In this document: one piece after another, positions 41,213 through 50,815 of the stretch
Numbering within the stretch: position 1 is the first letter of the stretch
Layout of the letters: every line of letters begins with the position of its first letter
DNA from: Nocardioides thalensis
GTDB taxonomy: Bacteria > Actinomycetota > Actinomycetes > Propionibacteriales > Nocardioidaceae
Direction of reading: 5' to 3'
Length of the DNA: 64,000 bases
Assembly (NCBI RefSeq): GCF_013410655.1
Contig: NZ_JACCFP010000001.1
Coordinates: forward strand, 3,929,501 to 3,993,500
The notes under the pieces: model-generated
Database searches by the model: none
Seen by the model: only the letters and a program-made list of their open reading frames with translations
What the model was told of the DNA's origin: nothing
Program-made: the position numbers and the translations under genes

Positions 41213-42364
41213 CTACGCGTGCCGGAGGCGCGCGGCCTGCCGGGTGAGGTGGGCGAGCTCCGCGGCGTTCGTCGCCCGGTCGGCCGCGACGCCGTACAGC
41301 CGCCGCGCCTCGGCGAGGTTGCCGGCGCGCTCGTGCAGCCAGGCCGCGACGGCGTCGCGCCGCGGCAGTGCGGGGTCGAGTCCCTCGACCACCCGCAGCC
41401 CCGCCAACGGCCCGTCGACCTCGCCGACGGCGACGGCCCGGTTGAGCGCGACGAGGGGGCTCGGCGCGAGCCGGAGCAGCTCGTCGTACCACTCGAGGAC
41501 CTGCGGCCAGTCGGTCTCCGCGGCCGTCGCGGCGTCGTCGTGCAGCGCGGCGATCGCGGCCTGGGCCTGGTACTCCCCCAGCTGGTCCTTCGCCAGCGCG
41601 GCCTGGAGGATGCGCACGCCCTCGGCGATCATCGCGGTGTCCCACAGGCTGCGGTCCTGCTCGGCCAGGGGCACCACGTCGCCGGAGGAGGTACGGCGCG
41701 CCCGGCGCCGCGCGTGGTGCAGCAGCATCAGCGCCAGCAGCCCCTCGACCTCCGGGTCGTCCGTCGCCGCGGAGAGCTGCCGGGTGAGGCGGATGGCCTC
41801 CTCGGCGAGGTCGACCTCCCCGGTGAAGCCCTCGTTGAAGATCAGGTAGAGCACGCGCAGCACCGCCGTCACGTCGCCCGGTCGCTCGAACCGCTCCCCC
41901 GACAACGTGCGCTTGGCGCGCGAGATGCGCTGCCCCATCGTCGCCTCCGGCACCATGAAGGCCTCGGCGATCTGCGCGGTGGTCAGGCCGCCCACGGCAC
42001 GCAGGGTGAGCGCGATCGCCGACGCCGGGCTGAGCGCCGGGTGGCAGCAGCGGCTGAGCAGCAGCAGCGTGTCGTCGGCCTGCTCGGTCGGCCCCTGCTC
42101 GGGCTCGCGGTGCACCCGCTCCTCACGCCGCGCGCGGGCGCTCGCGGAGCGCTGCTCGTCGATCAGCTTGCGGCCGGCGACCTTGACCAGCCAGCTCCGC
42201 GGCTCCCGCGGCGGGTCGTCGCCCCAGTGCCGCCAGGCCTCGACGAGGGCCTCCTGGACGGCATCCTCGGCCGCCGCGAAGTCGGCTCCGCGGCGGACGA
42301 GGATGCCGAGCACCTGCGGGGAGAGGTCCCGCAGGAGCGGCTCCAGGTCGGTCGGCACCGTCAC
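41213..42364 (-). CDS. ECF42-type RNA polymerase sigma factor
   Basis: 383 residues. Sigma region 2 (about 5-75, DAVQEALVEAWRHW...RKLIDEQR), region 4 (about 115-170, LTTAQIAEAFMVPEATMGQR) and a long helical C-terminal extension (about 180-383) of TPR-like character. This extension and the YCII-family gene upstream define group ECF42. GTG 42364 overlaps the YCII stop (GTGA). No anti-sigma gene is present, which is usual for the group; the extension is thought to regulate it. Confidence 0.9.
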   Translation of the reverse strand: MTVPTDLEPLLRDLSPQVLGILVRRGADFAAAEDAVQEALVEAWRHWGDDPPREPRSWLVKVAGRKLIDEQRSASARARREERVHREPEQGPTEQADDTLLLLSRCCHPALSPASAIALTLRAVGGLTTAQIAEAFMVPEATMGQRISRAKRTLSGERFERPGDVTAVLRVLYLIFNEGFTGEVDLAEEAIRLTRQLSAATDDPEVEGLLALMLLHHARRRARRTSSGDVVPLAEQDRSLWDTAMIAEGVRILQAALAKDQLGEYQAQAAIAALHDDAATAAETDWPQVLEWYDELLRLAPSPLVALNRAVAVGEVDGPLAGLRVVEGLDPALPRRDAVAAWLHERAGNLAEARRLYGVAADRATNAAELAHLTRQAARLRHA

Positions 42365-42774
42365 TCCGTGACGGTGGGCAGCTGCCCGAGGAACGGGCGC
42401 ACCTCGATCCACTCGTGGATCGGCTTCCCGCCGGGGCCGGGGGCCGAGGAGAGAAAGGCCGCCGCCTCGTGGGCCCGCTGCTCGGACTCGACGTCGATGA
42501 TCATCCAGCCGGCGATCAGGTCCTTGGTCTCCGCGAACGGGCCGTCGGTGACCGGCGGGCGGCCCTCGCCGTCGTACCGCACGAACGTGCCCTCGGGGGC
42601 GAGCGCCTGCTCGTCGACGAACTCGCCACGGGCCTTGAGGTCGTCGACGACCTTCCCCATGAACGCGATGTGGGCGTCGACCTCCTCGGGCGTCCACTCG
42701 TTCATCGGGGCCAGGTCGCCGTACGCGATGTCGTGGTCGCCGCGGTAGTGCTTCAGCAGGAGGTACTTCGTCAT
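42361..42774 (-). CDS. YCII/DGPF-domain protein
   Basis: 137 residues, ferredoxin-like YCII fold with the diagnostic VTDGPFAETKDLIAGWMII. AGGAG stands 8 bases before ATG 42774. Family members sit next to ECF42 sigma factors and are probably their main targets. Its biochemical role is unknown. Confidence 0.88.
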   Translation of the reverse strand: MTKYLLLKHYRGDHDIAYGDLAPMNEWTPEEVDAHIAFMGKVVDDLKARGEFVDEQALAPEGTFVRYDGEGRPPVTDGPFAETKDLIAGWMIIDVESEQRAHEAAAFLSSAPGPGGKPIHEWIEVRPFLGQLPTVTE

Positions 42775-42893
42775 GATGCTTCTCCTCGGTTCCGAGACGG
42801 CCATCTTGCCGCCTTCACCCCTGGGACGGAGCCGTCCCGCCGACTTCGACATCCTTGGTCGACGTTTTTCGCACTTCTTGGAGACTGTCCCCC

Positions 42894-44102
42894 ATGAACC
42901 GCCTCGCCGCAGCCCAGCGGGCCAACGTGCCGCCGTTCCACGTCATGGACCTGCTCGCGCTGTCGGCGGAGCGCCAGCGGACCCACGGCGACGTGGTGAA
43001 CCTGCTCGCGGGCCAGCCCAGCACCGGCGCGCCGGCGCCGGTCACGGCGGAGGCGGTGCGACTGCTGCAGTCCGGCGACCCGCTGGGCTACACCCCCGCG
43101 ACCGGCATCGTGGAGCTGCGCGCGGCCATCGCCGACCACCACCGCAGGGCGCACGGAGTCGACGTCTCGGCCGAGGACGTGGTGGTGACGACCGGCTCGA
43201 GCGGCGGGTTCCTGCTGGCGTTCCTGGCGGCGTTCGAGGTGGGCGACAAGGTGGCCATCGCGCGGCCCGGCTATCCCTGCTACCGCAACGTGCTCGCCGC
43301 GCTCGGCTGCGAGGTGGTCGAGGTCCCGACCGGTCCGGACACCCGGTTCCAGCCGACCGTCGCGCAGCTCGCCGAGGCGCACGCTGCGGCCGGGCCCGGT
43401 GGCCTGCGCGGGCTGGTGGTCGCCAGCCCCGCCAACCCGACCGGCACGATGCTGCTGCCCGAGGAGCTGGCCGCGATCGCCCAGTGGTGCGAGGAGCAGG
43501 GCGTGCAGCTGATCTCCGACGAGATCTACCACGGCATCGAGTACGGGTCTCGTGACGGACGCCTGGCGACCTCCTCGACCACCAAGCTGGCGCGGTGCGC
43601 GTGGGAGACCAGCCGCGAGGCGGTCGTCTTCGGCTCCTTCTCCAAGTACTTCTCGATGACCGGCTGGCGGCTGGGCTGGATGCTCGCGCCGCAGCGGCTG
43701 GTGCGGTCGGTCGACGTGCTGACCGGCAACTTCAGCATCTGCCCTCCGGTGCTCGCCCAGCGCGCCGCGCTCGCAGCGTTCGACGCGGCGTCGTACGACG
43801 AGCTCGACGGGCACGTGCGCCGCTACGCCGGCAACCGCGCGCTGCTGCTCGACGGGCTCGCCTCGCTCGGCATCACCGGGCTGGCACCGGCGGACGGCGC
43901 GTTCTACGCGTACGCCGACGTCGGCCACCTCACCGACGACTCGATGGCGTTCGCCCGCGAGCTCCTCGCCACCACCGGCGTCGCGATCGCCAGCGGCATC
44001 GACTTCGACACCGTCGACGGGCACCGCTACCTGCGCTTCAGCTTCGCCGGGACGGCCGCCGAGATCGAGCAAGGACTGAGCCGCCTGGAAAAGGTGGTTT
44101 GA
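42894..44102 (+). CDS. PLP-dependent aminotransferase, class I/II
   Basis: 402 residues. PLP lysine K251 in FGSFSKYFSMTGWRLGW, SPANPTG at 178-184, D209 and Y212 in ISDEIYHGIEYG. Substrate could be an aromatic, branched or other amino acid. Residues 218-234 (GSRDGRLATSSTTKLAR) look inserted between two conserved blocks and coincide with a second-family palindrome at DNA level. A GTG 13 codons upstream is possible, but ATG 42894 is closer to the family start. Confidence 0.85.
   Translation: MNRLAAAQRANVPPFHVMDLLALSAERQRTHGDVVNLLAGQPSTGAPAPVTAEAVRLLQSGDPLGYTPATGIVELRAAIADHHRRAHGVDVSAEDVVVTTGSSGGFLLAFLAAFEVGDKVAIARPGYPCYRNVLAALGCEVVEVPTGPDTRFQPTVAQLAEAHAAAGPGGLRGLVVASPANPTGTMLLPEELAAIAQWCEEQGVQLISDEIYHGIEYGSRDGRLATSSTTKLARCAWETSREAVVFGSFSKYFSMTGWRLGWMLAPQRLVRSVDVLTGNFSICPPVLAQRAALAAFDAASYDELDGHVRRYAGNRALLLDGLASLGITGLAPADGAFYAYADVGHLTDDSMAFARELLATTGVAIASGIDFDTVDGHRYLRFSFAGTAAEIEQGLSRLEKVV
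43545..43583 (+). repeat. Second palindrome family, copy B (in frame in aminotransferase)
   Basis: 39 bases starting GGGTCTCG and ending CGACCACC, identical at both ends to the element at 27981-28028 when reversed. The middle differs. It keeps the reading frame and adds about 13-17 residues. Confidence 0.5.
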
Positions 44103-44152
44103 GCGTCCCGTCATCGGGGAACACGCTGCACGGATCTATCGGGAGGACCCAC

Positions 44153-44518
44153 GTGTACGGCGACAGCAGCGTCATCCGGAAGCGCGCAGGCCAGGTGCGA
44201 GACCAGGGCGCGGACGTCCGGGCCCTCGCCGACCAGCTGGTCGCGACGACCGAGGCCCTCGGCTGGACCGGCCGCGCGGCGCGCGACCTGCACACCCGGG
44301 TCACCGAGCGGGCCGCCCACCTCCGCGCCGCCGCCGCGAGCCACGTGACGGCGGCCGACCTCCTCGTCCGCCACGCCCAGGAGGTCGCGGAGCTCCAGGA
44401 CCGGATCGCCGAGGCCGAGGAGCGCTTCCACGACCTCCGGGCGAGCGGCGAGCTGGTCACCGATGCCGAACCACCACCACCGGGCCACAAGGACTGGCTG
44501 ACGTTCGAGCTGCCCTGA
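44153..44518 (+). CDS. WXG100-like helical protein
   Basis: 121 residues, almost wholly helical. The motif GWTGRAARDLHTR in the middle gives the W-x-G turn between two long helices, as in ESX/WXG100 secretion substrates. The tail holds PPPPGHKDW. GTG 44153 has GGGAGG 6-7 bases before it. First of three genes; the next is EspG-like, supporting a type VII secretion link (inference, as no EccC or EccD gene is in the window). Confidence 0.65.
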   Translation: MYGDSSVIRKRAGQVRDQGADVRALADQLVATTEALGWTGRAARDLHTRVTERAAHLRAAAASHVTAADLLVRHAQEVAELQDRIAEAEERFHDLRASGELVTDAEPPPPGHKDWLTFELP

Positions 44519-44558
44519 CCGACTGACCTGTCTCACCCGTCCATCCCCGAGGAGACGC

Positions 44559-45482
44559 GTGCCGACCATCGATCTCACCCCCACCCCCACCGAGGCGGTC
44601 GCGACGACACCGCTCGACGCCGCACCGCGCCGGGTCGGCCTGACCCTCCCCGAGCTCCAGCACGCCGCGGCGGCCGCCGGCGGCGCCCCGCTCCCCTTCG
44701 AGCTCGCTCCGCCCGCCGACACCGACGGCCTCGAGGACCGGCTCGGCCGGTCCCGGGCCACGACGGCCGACCAGGCCTACCGGTCCGCGGTGGCCGCGCT
44801 CCCCGACCCCGAGCAGTCGCTCGCCCGTCGCGGGCTGGTCGTCGACGACCGGCTCGACCCGGCCGTCGCCGGCGCCGTGGGCCTGCTGGCGACGCCGGAG
44901 CTCGCCCTCGACGTCGACGTCGCGTGCGGCGGCGTCCAGGCGAAGACCTGGCACCGCGCAGCGGCGGGCGCGGTGGCGTCGCTCTCGACCGTCGACGGCA
45001 TCGTGTTCGAGCTTGCGTGGTTCCCGGTCGCCGCCTGGCCCGAGGAGCTCGCACGGGTCGCCGCCGTCTCCGAGGAGGTCGCGCTCGGCGAGTCCGCCGT
45101 ACCCCCGCTCGTGGACCTGCCGTTCGAGCTCGTCGACGCCGCCAGCGAGGCGATCGCCAACGGTCGCGGCGACCTGGTGCAGGTGCTCGCGGCGCGACAC
45201 GAGGGCGCGGTCCGCGGCCCCGACGGCCCGCTCGCACAGGCCGAGGCGGCCCAGCTCCTCACGGCGCTGTCCGGCGAGGCACAGGGCCGGCTGCGCGCGA
45301 TCGTCGCGGAGGTCGGGTTGATGCAGGCGGTCGGCGTCGTCGCGTGGACCCTGCTGGCCGACGGCTGGCACGCCCTCCGACCGCACCGCGCGGCCGGGGA
45401 GCAGCGCGTGGAGATCCGGCGGGTGGAGCCACGCGACCTCGCCGCCACTCTCGCCCCGGCGCTGACGGAGGCCTCGCGATGA
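44559..45482 (+). CDS. EspG-like ESX chaperone
   Basis: 307 residues, no membrane part. LTLPELQHAAAAAGG near the front, and the end (VAWTLLADGWHALRPHR...RRVEPRDLAATLAP) resemble the EspG family that binds type VII secretion substrates. The match is by look only. GTG 44559 has GAGGAG upstream. The stop overlaps the next ATG (ATGA), coupling it to the third gene. Confidence 0.55.
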   Translation: MPTIDLTPTPTEAVATTPLDAAPRRVGLTLPELQHAAAAAGGAPLPFELAPPADTDGLEDRLGRSRATTADQAYRSAVAALPDPEQSLARRGLVVDDRLDPAVAGAVGLLATPELALDVDVACGGVQAKTWHRAAAGAVASLSTVDGIVFELAWFPVAAWPEELARVAAVSEEVALGESAVPPLVDLPFELVDAASEAIANGRGDLVQVLAARHEGAVRGPDGPLAQAEAAQLLTALSGEAQGRLRAIVAEVGLMQAVGVVAWTLLADGWHALRPHRAAGEQRVEIRRVEPRDLAATLAPALTEASR

Positions 45483-46810
45483 GCAGGCCCCGGCCGACGA
45501 CGCCTGCGGACCAGGTCCGCCCCGACGCCCAGCAGGCGCTCCGCGCCGAGCGCTACGACCAGATGCTGCGCCTCGCCGACCTGTTCGACGACGCGGGCGA
45601 GCAGATGCGCACGTGGGCCAAGGCCGGCGCCGACGTGCTCGCCGACCCCGACGTCGGTGCGTCCGCCGCGCTCTCGCCGGCGACGTACGCCGAGGCGGAG
45701 GAGGAGCTCCGCGCGGCGACCACCGGCCGCAACGGCCTGCTCAGCCGCTCGATCGAGCTCGACGCCGACGCGCTGGTGCTGCGCGCGACCGTGCTCACCT
45801 ACCAGTGGATCGACGACCTGCGGGCCGCCGCCTACCTCACGCTCGGCTCGATCGCGGGCAAGGCGATCGGCTACCTCGCCCCGGAGGTCGCCCTCGGCGG
45901 CGCGATCGTGTCGGCCGGGCTGATCGAGACCGACGCGCTCGACCGTGAGGGGATCGCCGCCTACCTGAGCGAGCTCGCCGAGGCCAACCCCGACCTGATG
46001 GAGCACATCACCACCGGCGGCGGCCTGGTCGACAGCCTCCAGATGCGTTCGCTGCTGACCGCAGGAGTGCTGGCGGGCGACGGCGGCGGCCTCACCCGCG
46101 AGGGCGGCCTCCGCGCCGCGGGCGTCGAGCGCCTCGACACCGGCTTCGGCGCCGCTCTTCGCGACACCGCGGTCGGCCTCGACGCCCCGGAGGCCGTGCT
46201 GACGTCGGCCGCGCCCGCGTCGGGCGCGGCGGCCCTGCCGCGCGGCCTCGAGGAGCTTTTCGTCCGGCTCGCCGGCACCCGCGACCCGGTCCGGATCGTG
46301 CCCGCCACCGGCGCGCGCCACATCGTCTACCTCTCGGGCGCGCCCTCGGGTGGTGCCCGGCTCGTGGCAGGCGACGTGGCGCCGTACGTCGACGACGCGG
46401 TGCGCACCATCGCGGCCGAGATCGGCAACCCCGACGACCCGGTCCACGTGCTGCTCGTCGGCTGCGGCACCGGTGGCGTCGCGGCGGTGACCATCGCGGC
46501 CCGCGCCGACCTGCCGGGGTTCGTCGTCGACCGGGTGGTCGCTGCCGACGCACCCGCCACCCAGATGGTGCGGCTCCCCGACTCGGTGCGGGTGCTGGCG
46601 CTCGAGGACCGGTCCGACCCGGTGGCGCTGCTCGGCTCGCTCGTCAACGCCAGCGCGGCCAACCGCACGACCGTGGTCTACGACTCGGCGACGGTCGGCT
46701 CCGACACCTCGCCGGCGTACGTCGGGGGTGCCCGCGCCGCCGACGCGTCGGCCCACCCCGACCTGGTGGCCGAGATCGACGCACTGCGGGAGCTCGGCTA
46801 CCTCGCCTGA
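45479..46810 (+). CDS. Alpha/beta hydrolase-fold protein lacking the serine nucleophile
   Basis: 443 residues. Residues 1-230 are helical and acidic with no match recognised. From about 265 an alpha/beta hydrolase-like core is seen: RHIVYLSGAPSG, then VLLVGCGTGGVAAVT where the usual G-x-S-x-G-G reads G-C-G-T-G-G, so Ser is Gly, then RVLALEDRSDPVALLG as the acid strand. If the alignment is right the protein is catalytically dead and may be a binding or structural effector. It is coupled to the EspG-like gene. Confidence 0.6.
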   Translation: MSRPRPTTPADQVRPDAQQALRAERYDQMLRLADLFDDAGEQMRTWAKAGADVLADPDVGASAALSPATYAEAEEELRAATTGRNGLLSRSIELDADALVLRATVLTYQWIDDLRAAAYLTLGSIAGKAIGYLAPEVALGGAIVSAGLIETDALDREGIAAYLSELAEANPDLMEHITTGGGLVDSLQMRSLLTAGVLAGDGGGLTREGGLRAAGVERLDTGFGAALRDTAVGLDAPEAVLTSAAPASGAAALPRGLEELFVRLAGTRDPVRIVPATGARHIVYLSGAPSGGARLVAGDVAPYVDDAVRTIAAEIGNPDDPVHVLLVGCGTGGVAAVTIAARADLPGFVVDRVVAADAPATQMVRLPDSVRVLALEDRSDPVALLGSLVNASAANRTTVVYDSATVGSDTSPAYVGGARAADASAHPDLVAEIDALRELGYLA

Positions 46811-46834
46811 CCGTCGCTCGGCCGGTGGTCGGCG

Positions 46835-47725
46835 TCAGGAGAGGCCGATCGAGGCGCTCACCCGCGCCAACACGTCGGGATCGGCGAACACCTCGATCTC
46901 CACGACCCGGTCGCCGGCGACCGTGAACGCCATGACGCTGAACAGGTCGCCGTCCATGGTGATGACGACGCCGGCCTGACCGTTGACGACCGCCGGGTGG
47001 GTGAGCCGGTCGGGGCTCGCGAACATGATCGCGTTGCCCGCGACGGTCTCGGCTCCGCGGTACTCGACCACCCCGCCGCGCGCCGGGCCGAGGTCGGAGA
47101 GCAGGACGACGTCGGGGTCGAGCACGCCGACGAGGCGCTCGAAGTCCCCGTCGTCGGCCGCGGCGAAGAACGCGTCGACGACCTTGCGCTGGAGAGCCGG
47201 GTCGGTCTCGGGCGCCGGGCCCGCGCCCCGCACGCGCCGCCGGGCACGGCTGGCGAGCTGACGGGTGGCGTCGAGCGACCGGTCGACGATCGGCGCGATC
47301 TCGTCGAACGGCACGCCGAACATGTCGTGCAGCACGAACGCCAGCCGCTCGGCCGGGGCGAGCTGGTCGAGCACCACGAGCAGCGCGATCCCCACCGAGT
47401 CGGCTAGGAGCGCAGCGTGCTCGGGGTCCGTCGGGTCGTCGCGCACCACCAGCGGGTCGGGCAGCCGGGCGAGCCGGTCCTCGAGCGAGCTCTCCCGCCG
47501 GGTCGCCCGGGCGCGCAGGACGTTGAGCGAGATCCGCGAGACCACCGTGGTCAGCCAGCCGCCGAGGTTGTCGATCTCGTCGGCGTCGCTGCGGCTCAGC
47601 CGCAGCCAGGCCTCCTGGACTGCGTCCTCGGCCTCGCTCACCGAGCCCAGCACGCGGTAGGCCACCTGGGTCAGGTGGGCGCGGTGCTGCTCGAACTGCT
47701 CGGCCAGCCGGTCGGTGTCGCTCAC
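46835..47725 (-). CDS. ECF41-type sigma factor (SigJ-like)
   Basis: 296 residues. Sigma regions 2 (about 10-75, SEAEDAVQEAWLRL) and 4 (about 120-170, GVPFDEIAPIVDRSLDATRQ) followed by a SnoaL/NTF2-like C-terminal domain (about 180-290) that controls activity in this group. The carboxymuconolactone-decarboxylase gene next door is the classic ECF41 partner. GTG 47725 with AGGAAG upstream. Divergent from the partner, with a 90-base palindrome between. Confidence 0.92.
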   Translation of the reverse strand: MSDTDRLAEQFEQHRAHLTQVAYRVLGSVSEAEDAVQEAWLRLSRSDADEIDNLGGWLTTVVSRISLNVLRARATRRESSLEDRLARLPDPLVVRDDPTDPEHAALLADSVGIALLVVLDQLAPAERLAFVLHDMFGVPFDEIAPIVDRSLDATRQLASRARRRVRGAGPAPETDPALQRKVVDAFFAAADDGDFERLVGVLDPDVVLLSDLGPARGGVVEYRGAETVAGNAIMFASPDRLTHPAVVNGQAGVVITMDGDLFSVMAFTVAGDRVVEIEVFADPDVLARVSASIGLS

Positions 47726-47756
47726 AGGTCTTCCTCTCCTCGCACGCGTGGTCGAC

Positions 47757-47846
47757 CTCCCTGACCCGCGGGCGCCGGTCGATGTGACCGTCGCCGGAAA
47801 TTCTCGTCCGGGCGGTCACATCGGCGCCACCGGGCGGGTCAGGGAG
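47757..47846. promoter_or_regulatory. 90-bp long inverted repeat between sigJ-like and CMD genes
   Basis: Three nested perfect arm pairs: 47757-47769 with 47834-47846 (13 bp, CTCCCTGACCCGC), 47771-47776 with 47823-47828 (GGCGCC), and 47781-47790 with 47813-47822 (GATGTGACCG). TGTGACC at 47783-47789 and CGTC at 47805-47808 are spaced 15 bases apart, near the ECF41 promoter pattern TGTCACA-N16-CGTC, so a promoter for the CMD gene may lie within it. Confidence 0.75.
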
Positions 47847-47889
47847 GACGCAAGCACATGCCAACCGACACGACGACCAAGGAGTCGAG

Positions 47890-48360
47890 ATGAACAACCA
47901 GCCCCGCATGGCCAACCCCGCCCAGATCCTCCCGCAGGCGTTCAAGGGGATCGGCAGCCTCCTGGCGGCGATCAACGAGGGCGGCCTCGACGTGAAGACG
48001 CTCGAGCTCGTGGGCATCCGCGCCAGCCAGGTCAACGGCTGCGCCGCCTGCGTCCAGCAGCACCTCGAGGGCGCCCAGGCCGCCGGCGAGACGGTCGAGC
48101 GGCTGGTCGGCGTCTCCGCGTGGCGCGAGTCGCCGTACTTCACCGACCCGGAGCGCGCCGCGCTGGCGCTCACCGACGCGCTGACGCGGATGGCCGACGC
48201 CGAGGACGCCGTGCCGGACGAGCTCTGGCGCGAGGTCACCAAGCACTACGACGAGCGGCAGGTCGCCGCGCTGATCCTGCACATCGCGGTGATGAACATG
48301 TTCAACCGCATCAACGTGACCGTGCGCGAGCAGGCCGACCGGCCCAGCTGGAAGCAGTAG
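47890..48360 (+). CDS. Carboxymuconolactone decarboxylase-family (AhpD-like) protein
   Basis: 156 residues with the AhpD redox motif CAACVQQH (CxxC plus His, about residues 52-59). The family includes alkylhydroperoxidase D. As the partner of ECF41 it is the expected main target of that sigma factor. AAGGAG (47879-47884) precedes ATG 47890. Confidence 0.9.
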   Translation: MNNQPRMANPAQILPQAFKGIGSLLAAINEGGLDVKTLELVGIRASQVNGCAACVQQHLEGAQAAGETVERLVGVSAWRESPYFTDPERAALALTDALTRMADAEDAVPDELWREVTKHYDERQVAALILHIAVMNMFNRINVTVREQADRPSWKQ

Positions 48361-48391
48361 CAGGTCGCGGCCGCACCTGGCCCGGCTCGGT

Positions 48392-49804
48392 TCAGAGCAC
48401 CAGCCCGTGCACGAACTCGTCGAGCTGGGTCAGGTTGCGGCACTCGATCATCTGCACCACGTCGCGGTAGGTGGGCGCGGCCGAGTCGCCGGTGCCCCAG
48501 TTGCGCTCGTGCTCGGGGTTGAGCCAGAACGAGCGGCGGACCGAGCCGGCGAGCCGGCCCAGCACGTCCTCGTTGAGGTCGCTGTAGTTGGAGCGCGCGT
48601 CGCCGAGGATCAGCAGCGTCGTCTTCGGCCCGAGCGCGTCGCCGTAGGTCTCCTCGAACTTGCCGAACGCGCGACCGTAGTTGGTGCGGCCCCAGAGCGC
48701 GGCGTGGCTGGTCGCCGCGGCGAGGTCGGCCAGCACGTCCGCCGGGTCGGCGCCGGGGCGGAAGTGCTCGGTCACCTCGTGCACGTGGTCGATGAACGTG
48801 AACGCACGCATGCTCTGGAACACCTCGCGCAGCGCGAACACGAACAGCAGCGTGAACTGCGCGAAGTTGGCGACCGACCCGCTGACGTCGCACAGCACCA
48901 CGAGGTCGGTGCGGTGCGGTCGCTTCGGCCGGTGGTACGTCGTGAGCGGCACGCCACCCGTCGCGACGGAGGCGCGGACGGTGCGACGGAAGTCCAGCGG
49001 CGCCGTCCGCGCGGTGCGCTTGTGGTGCTCCTTGGTGAGCCGGGTCGCCAGCCGCCGCGCGAGCGGGTAGATCTCGCGGCGCATCTCCTCGAGGTCGGTG
49101 CGGCGGGCAGCCATGAAGGCGAGCCGGTCGATGCTCGGCCGCACGGCCACGTCGGCGATGTGGTCGGGCCCCTTCTCCTCGGCGATCCGGCGCCGGGCAT
49201 CGCCCTCGACCATGGACGTGAACGACCCCACCCGGCGGTCCGCCGTACGCCGCGCGTCGGCCGCCGCGGACTCGTCGGCGCCGTCGGTCATCAGGCCGGC
49301 GACGATCCGGTCGACCAGCTCCTGGGGCGCCACCCGCTGCAGTGCGGTGTACGCCGACCAGGACGACATGCCCGGGCCCCGGCCGGGCATGGCGCCGAAC
49401 TGCGCGACCATCTGCGCGGCGAGCTGTTGCAGGACCTGCTCGTCACCGGTCGCGAGCGCGTCGGCGAGCTCGTCGCGGAACGCCGCCAGCGCCTCGGCGT
49501 TGTCGCGGACCGCCGGTCCGTCCTGGTCGTCGGCCTCCACCGCCGCGTCGCCGTCGAGGCGACCGACGCCGTCGCCGACCAGGCGCGGGAAGTACACGTC
49601 GAAGAGGGTGTCGAACGTCGTGCGCTGCGACTGCTTCTTCACCAGGGTCGCCGCGAAGACGTCGCGGACCTGCTCCCGGTCGCCCCACCCGACCACGCCG
49701 AGGGCCGCCACGGCGTCGAGGTCCTCGGCGAGCGACACCGACAGGCCGGCGCCGCGCAGCGCCTCGACGAACGCGAGGTGCCGGTCGAGCAGGCCGGAGG
49801 ACAT
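48392..49804 (-). CDS. VWA domain-containing protein (CoxE-like)
   Basis: 470 residues. The C-terminal von Willebrand A domain has the metal site DVSGSVA and later GRTNYGRAF. Works with MoxR ATPases as a chaperone pair that matures metal or protein complexes. Starts 2 bases after the MoxR stop. No obvious client is adjacent. Confidence 0.9.
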   Translation of the reverse strand: MSSGLLDRHLAFVEALRGAGLSVSLAEDLDAVAALGVVGWGDREQVRDVFAATLVKKQSQRTTFDTLFDVYFPRLVGDGVGRLDGDAAVEADDQDGPAVRDNAEALAAFRDELADALATGDEQVLQQLAAQMVAQFGAMPGRGPGMSSWSAYTALQRVAPQELVDRIVAGLMTDGADESAAADARRTADRRVGSFTSMVEGDARRRIAEEKGPDHIADVAVRPSIDRLAFMAARRTDLEEMRREIYPLARRLATRLTKEHHKRTARTAPLDFRRTVRASVATGGVPLTTYHRPKRPHRTDLVVLCDVSGSVANFAQFTLLFVFALREVFQSMRAFTFIDHVHEVTEHFRPGADPADVLADLAAATSHAALWGRTNYGRAFGKFEETYGDALGPKTTLLILGDARSNYSDLNEDVLGRLAGSVRRSFWLNPEHERNWGTGDSAAPTYRDVVQMIECRNLTQLDEFVHGLVL

Positions 49805-49806
49805 CC

Positions 49807-50682
<876 letters not shown>

Positions 50683-50721
50683 GGCCCCATCCTGCCGGGT
50701 GATGGCATCTGACAGGGGCGT

Positions 50722-50747
50722 GGGTCACATCGGGAACGTCGTGACCC
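50722..50747. promoter_or_regulatory. Inverted repeat between MoxR and small protein genes
   Basis: GGGTCAC (50722-50728) and GTGACCC (50741-50747), a perfect 7-base pair with a 12-base spacer in a divergent gap. It could be an operator for either gene; no matching regulator is nearby. Confidence 0.35.
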
Positions 50748-50815
50748 CGCCGGGGTGCGCTCGTTGTCACGGGCAGACGCAACAACTGGTCGGCCATGGA
50801 TCCAGGGGGTGAGAG

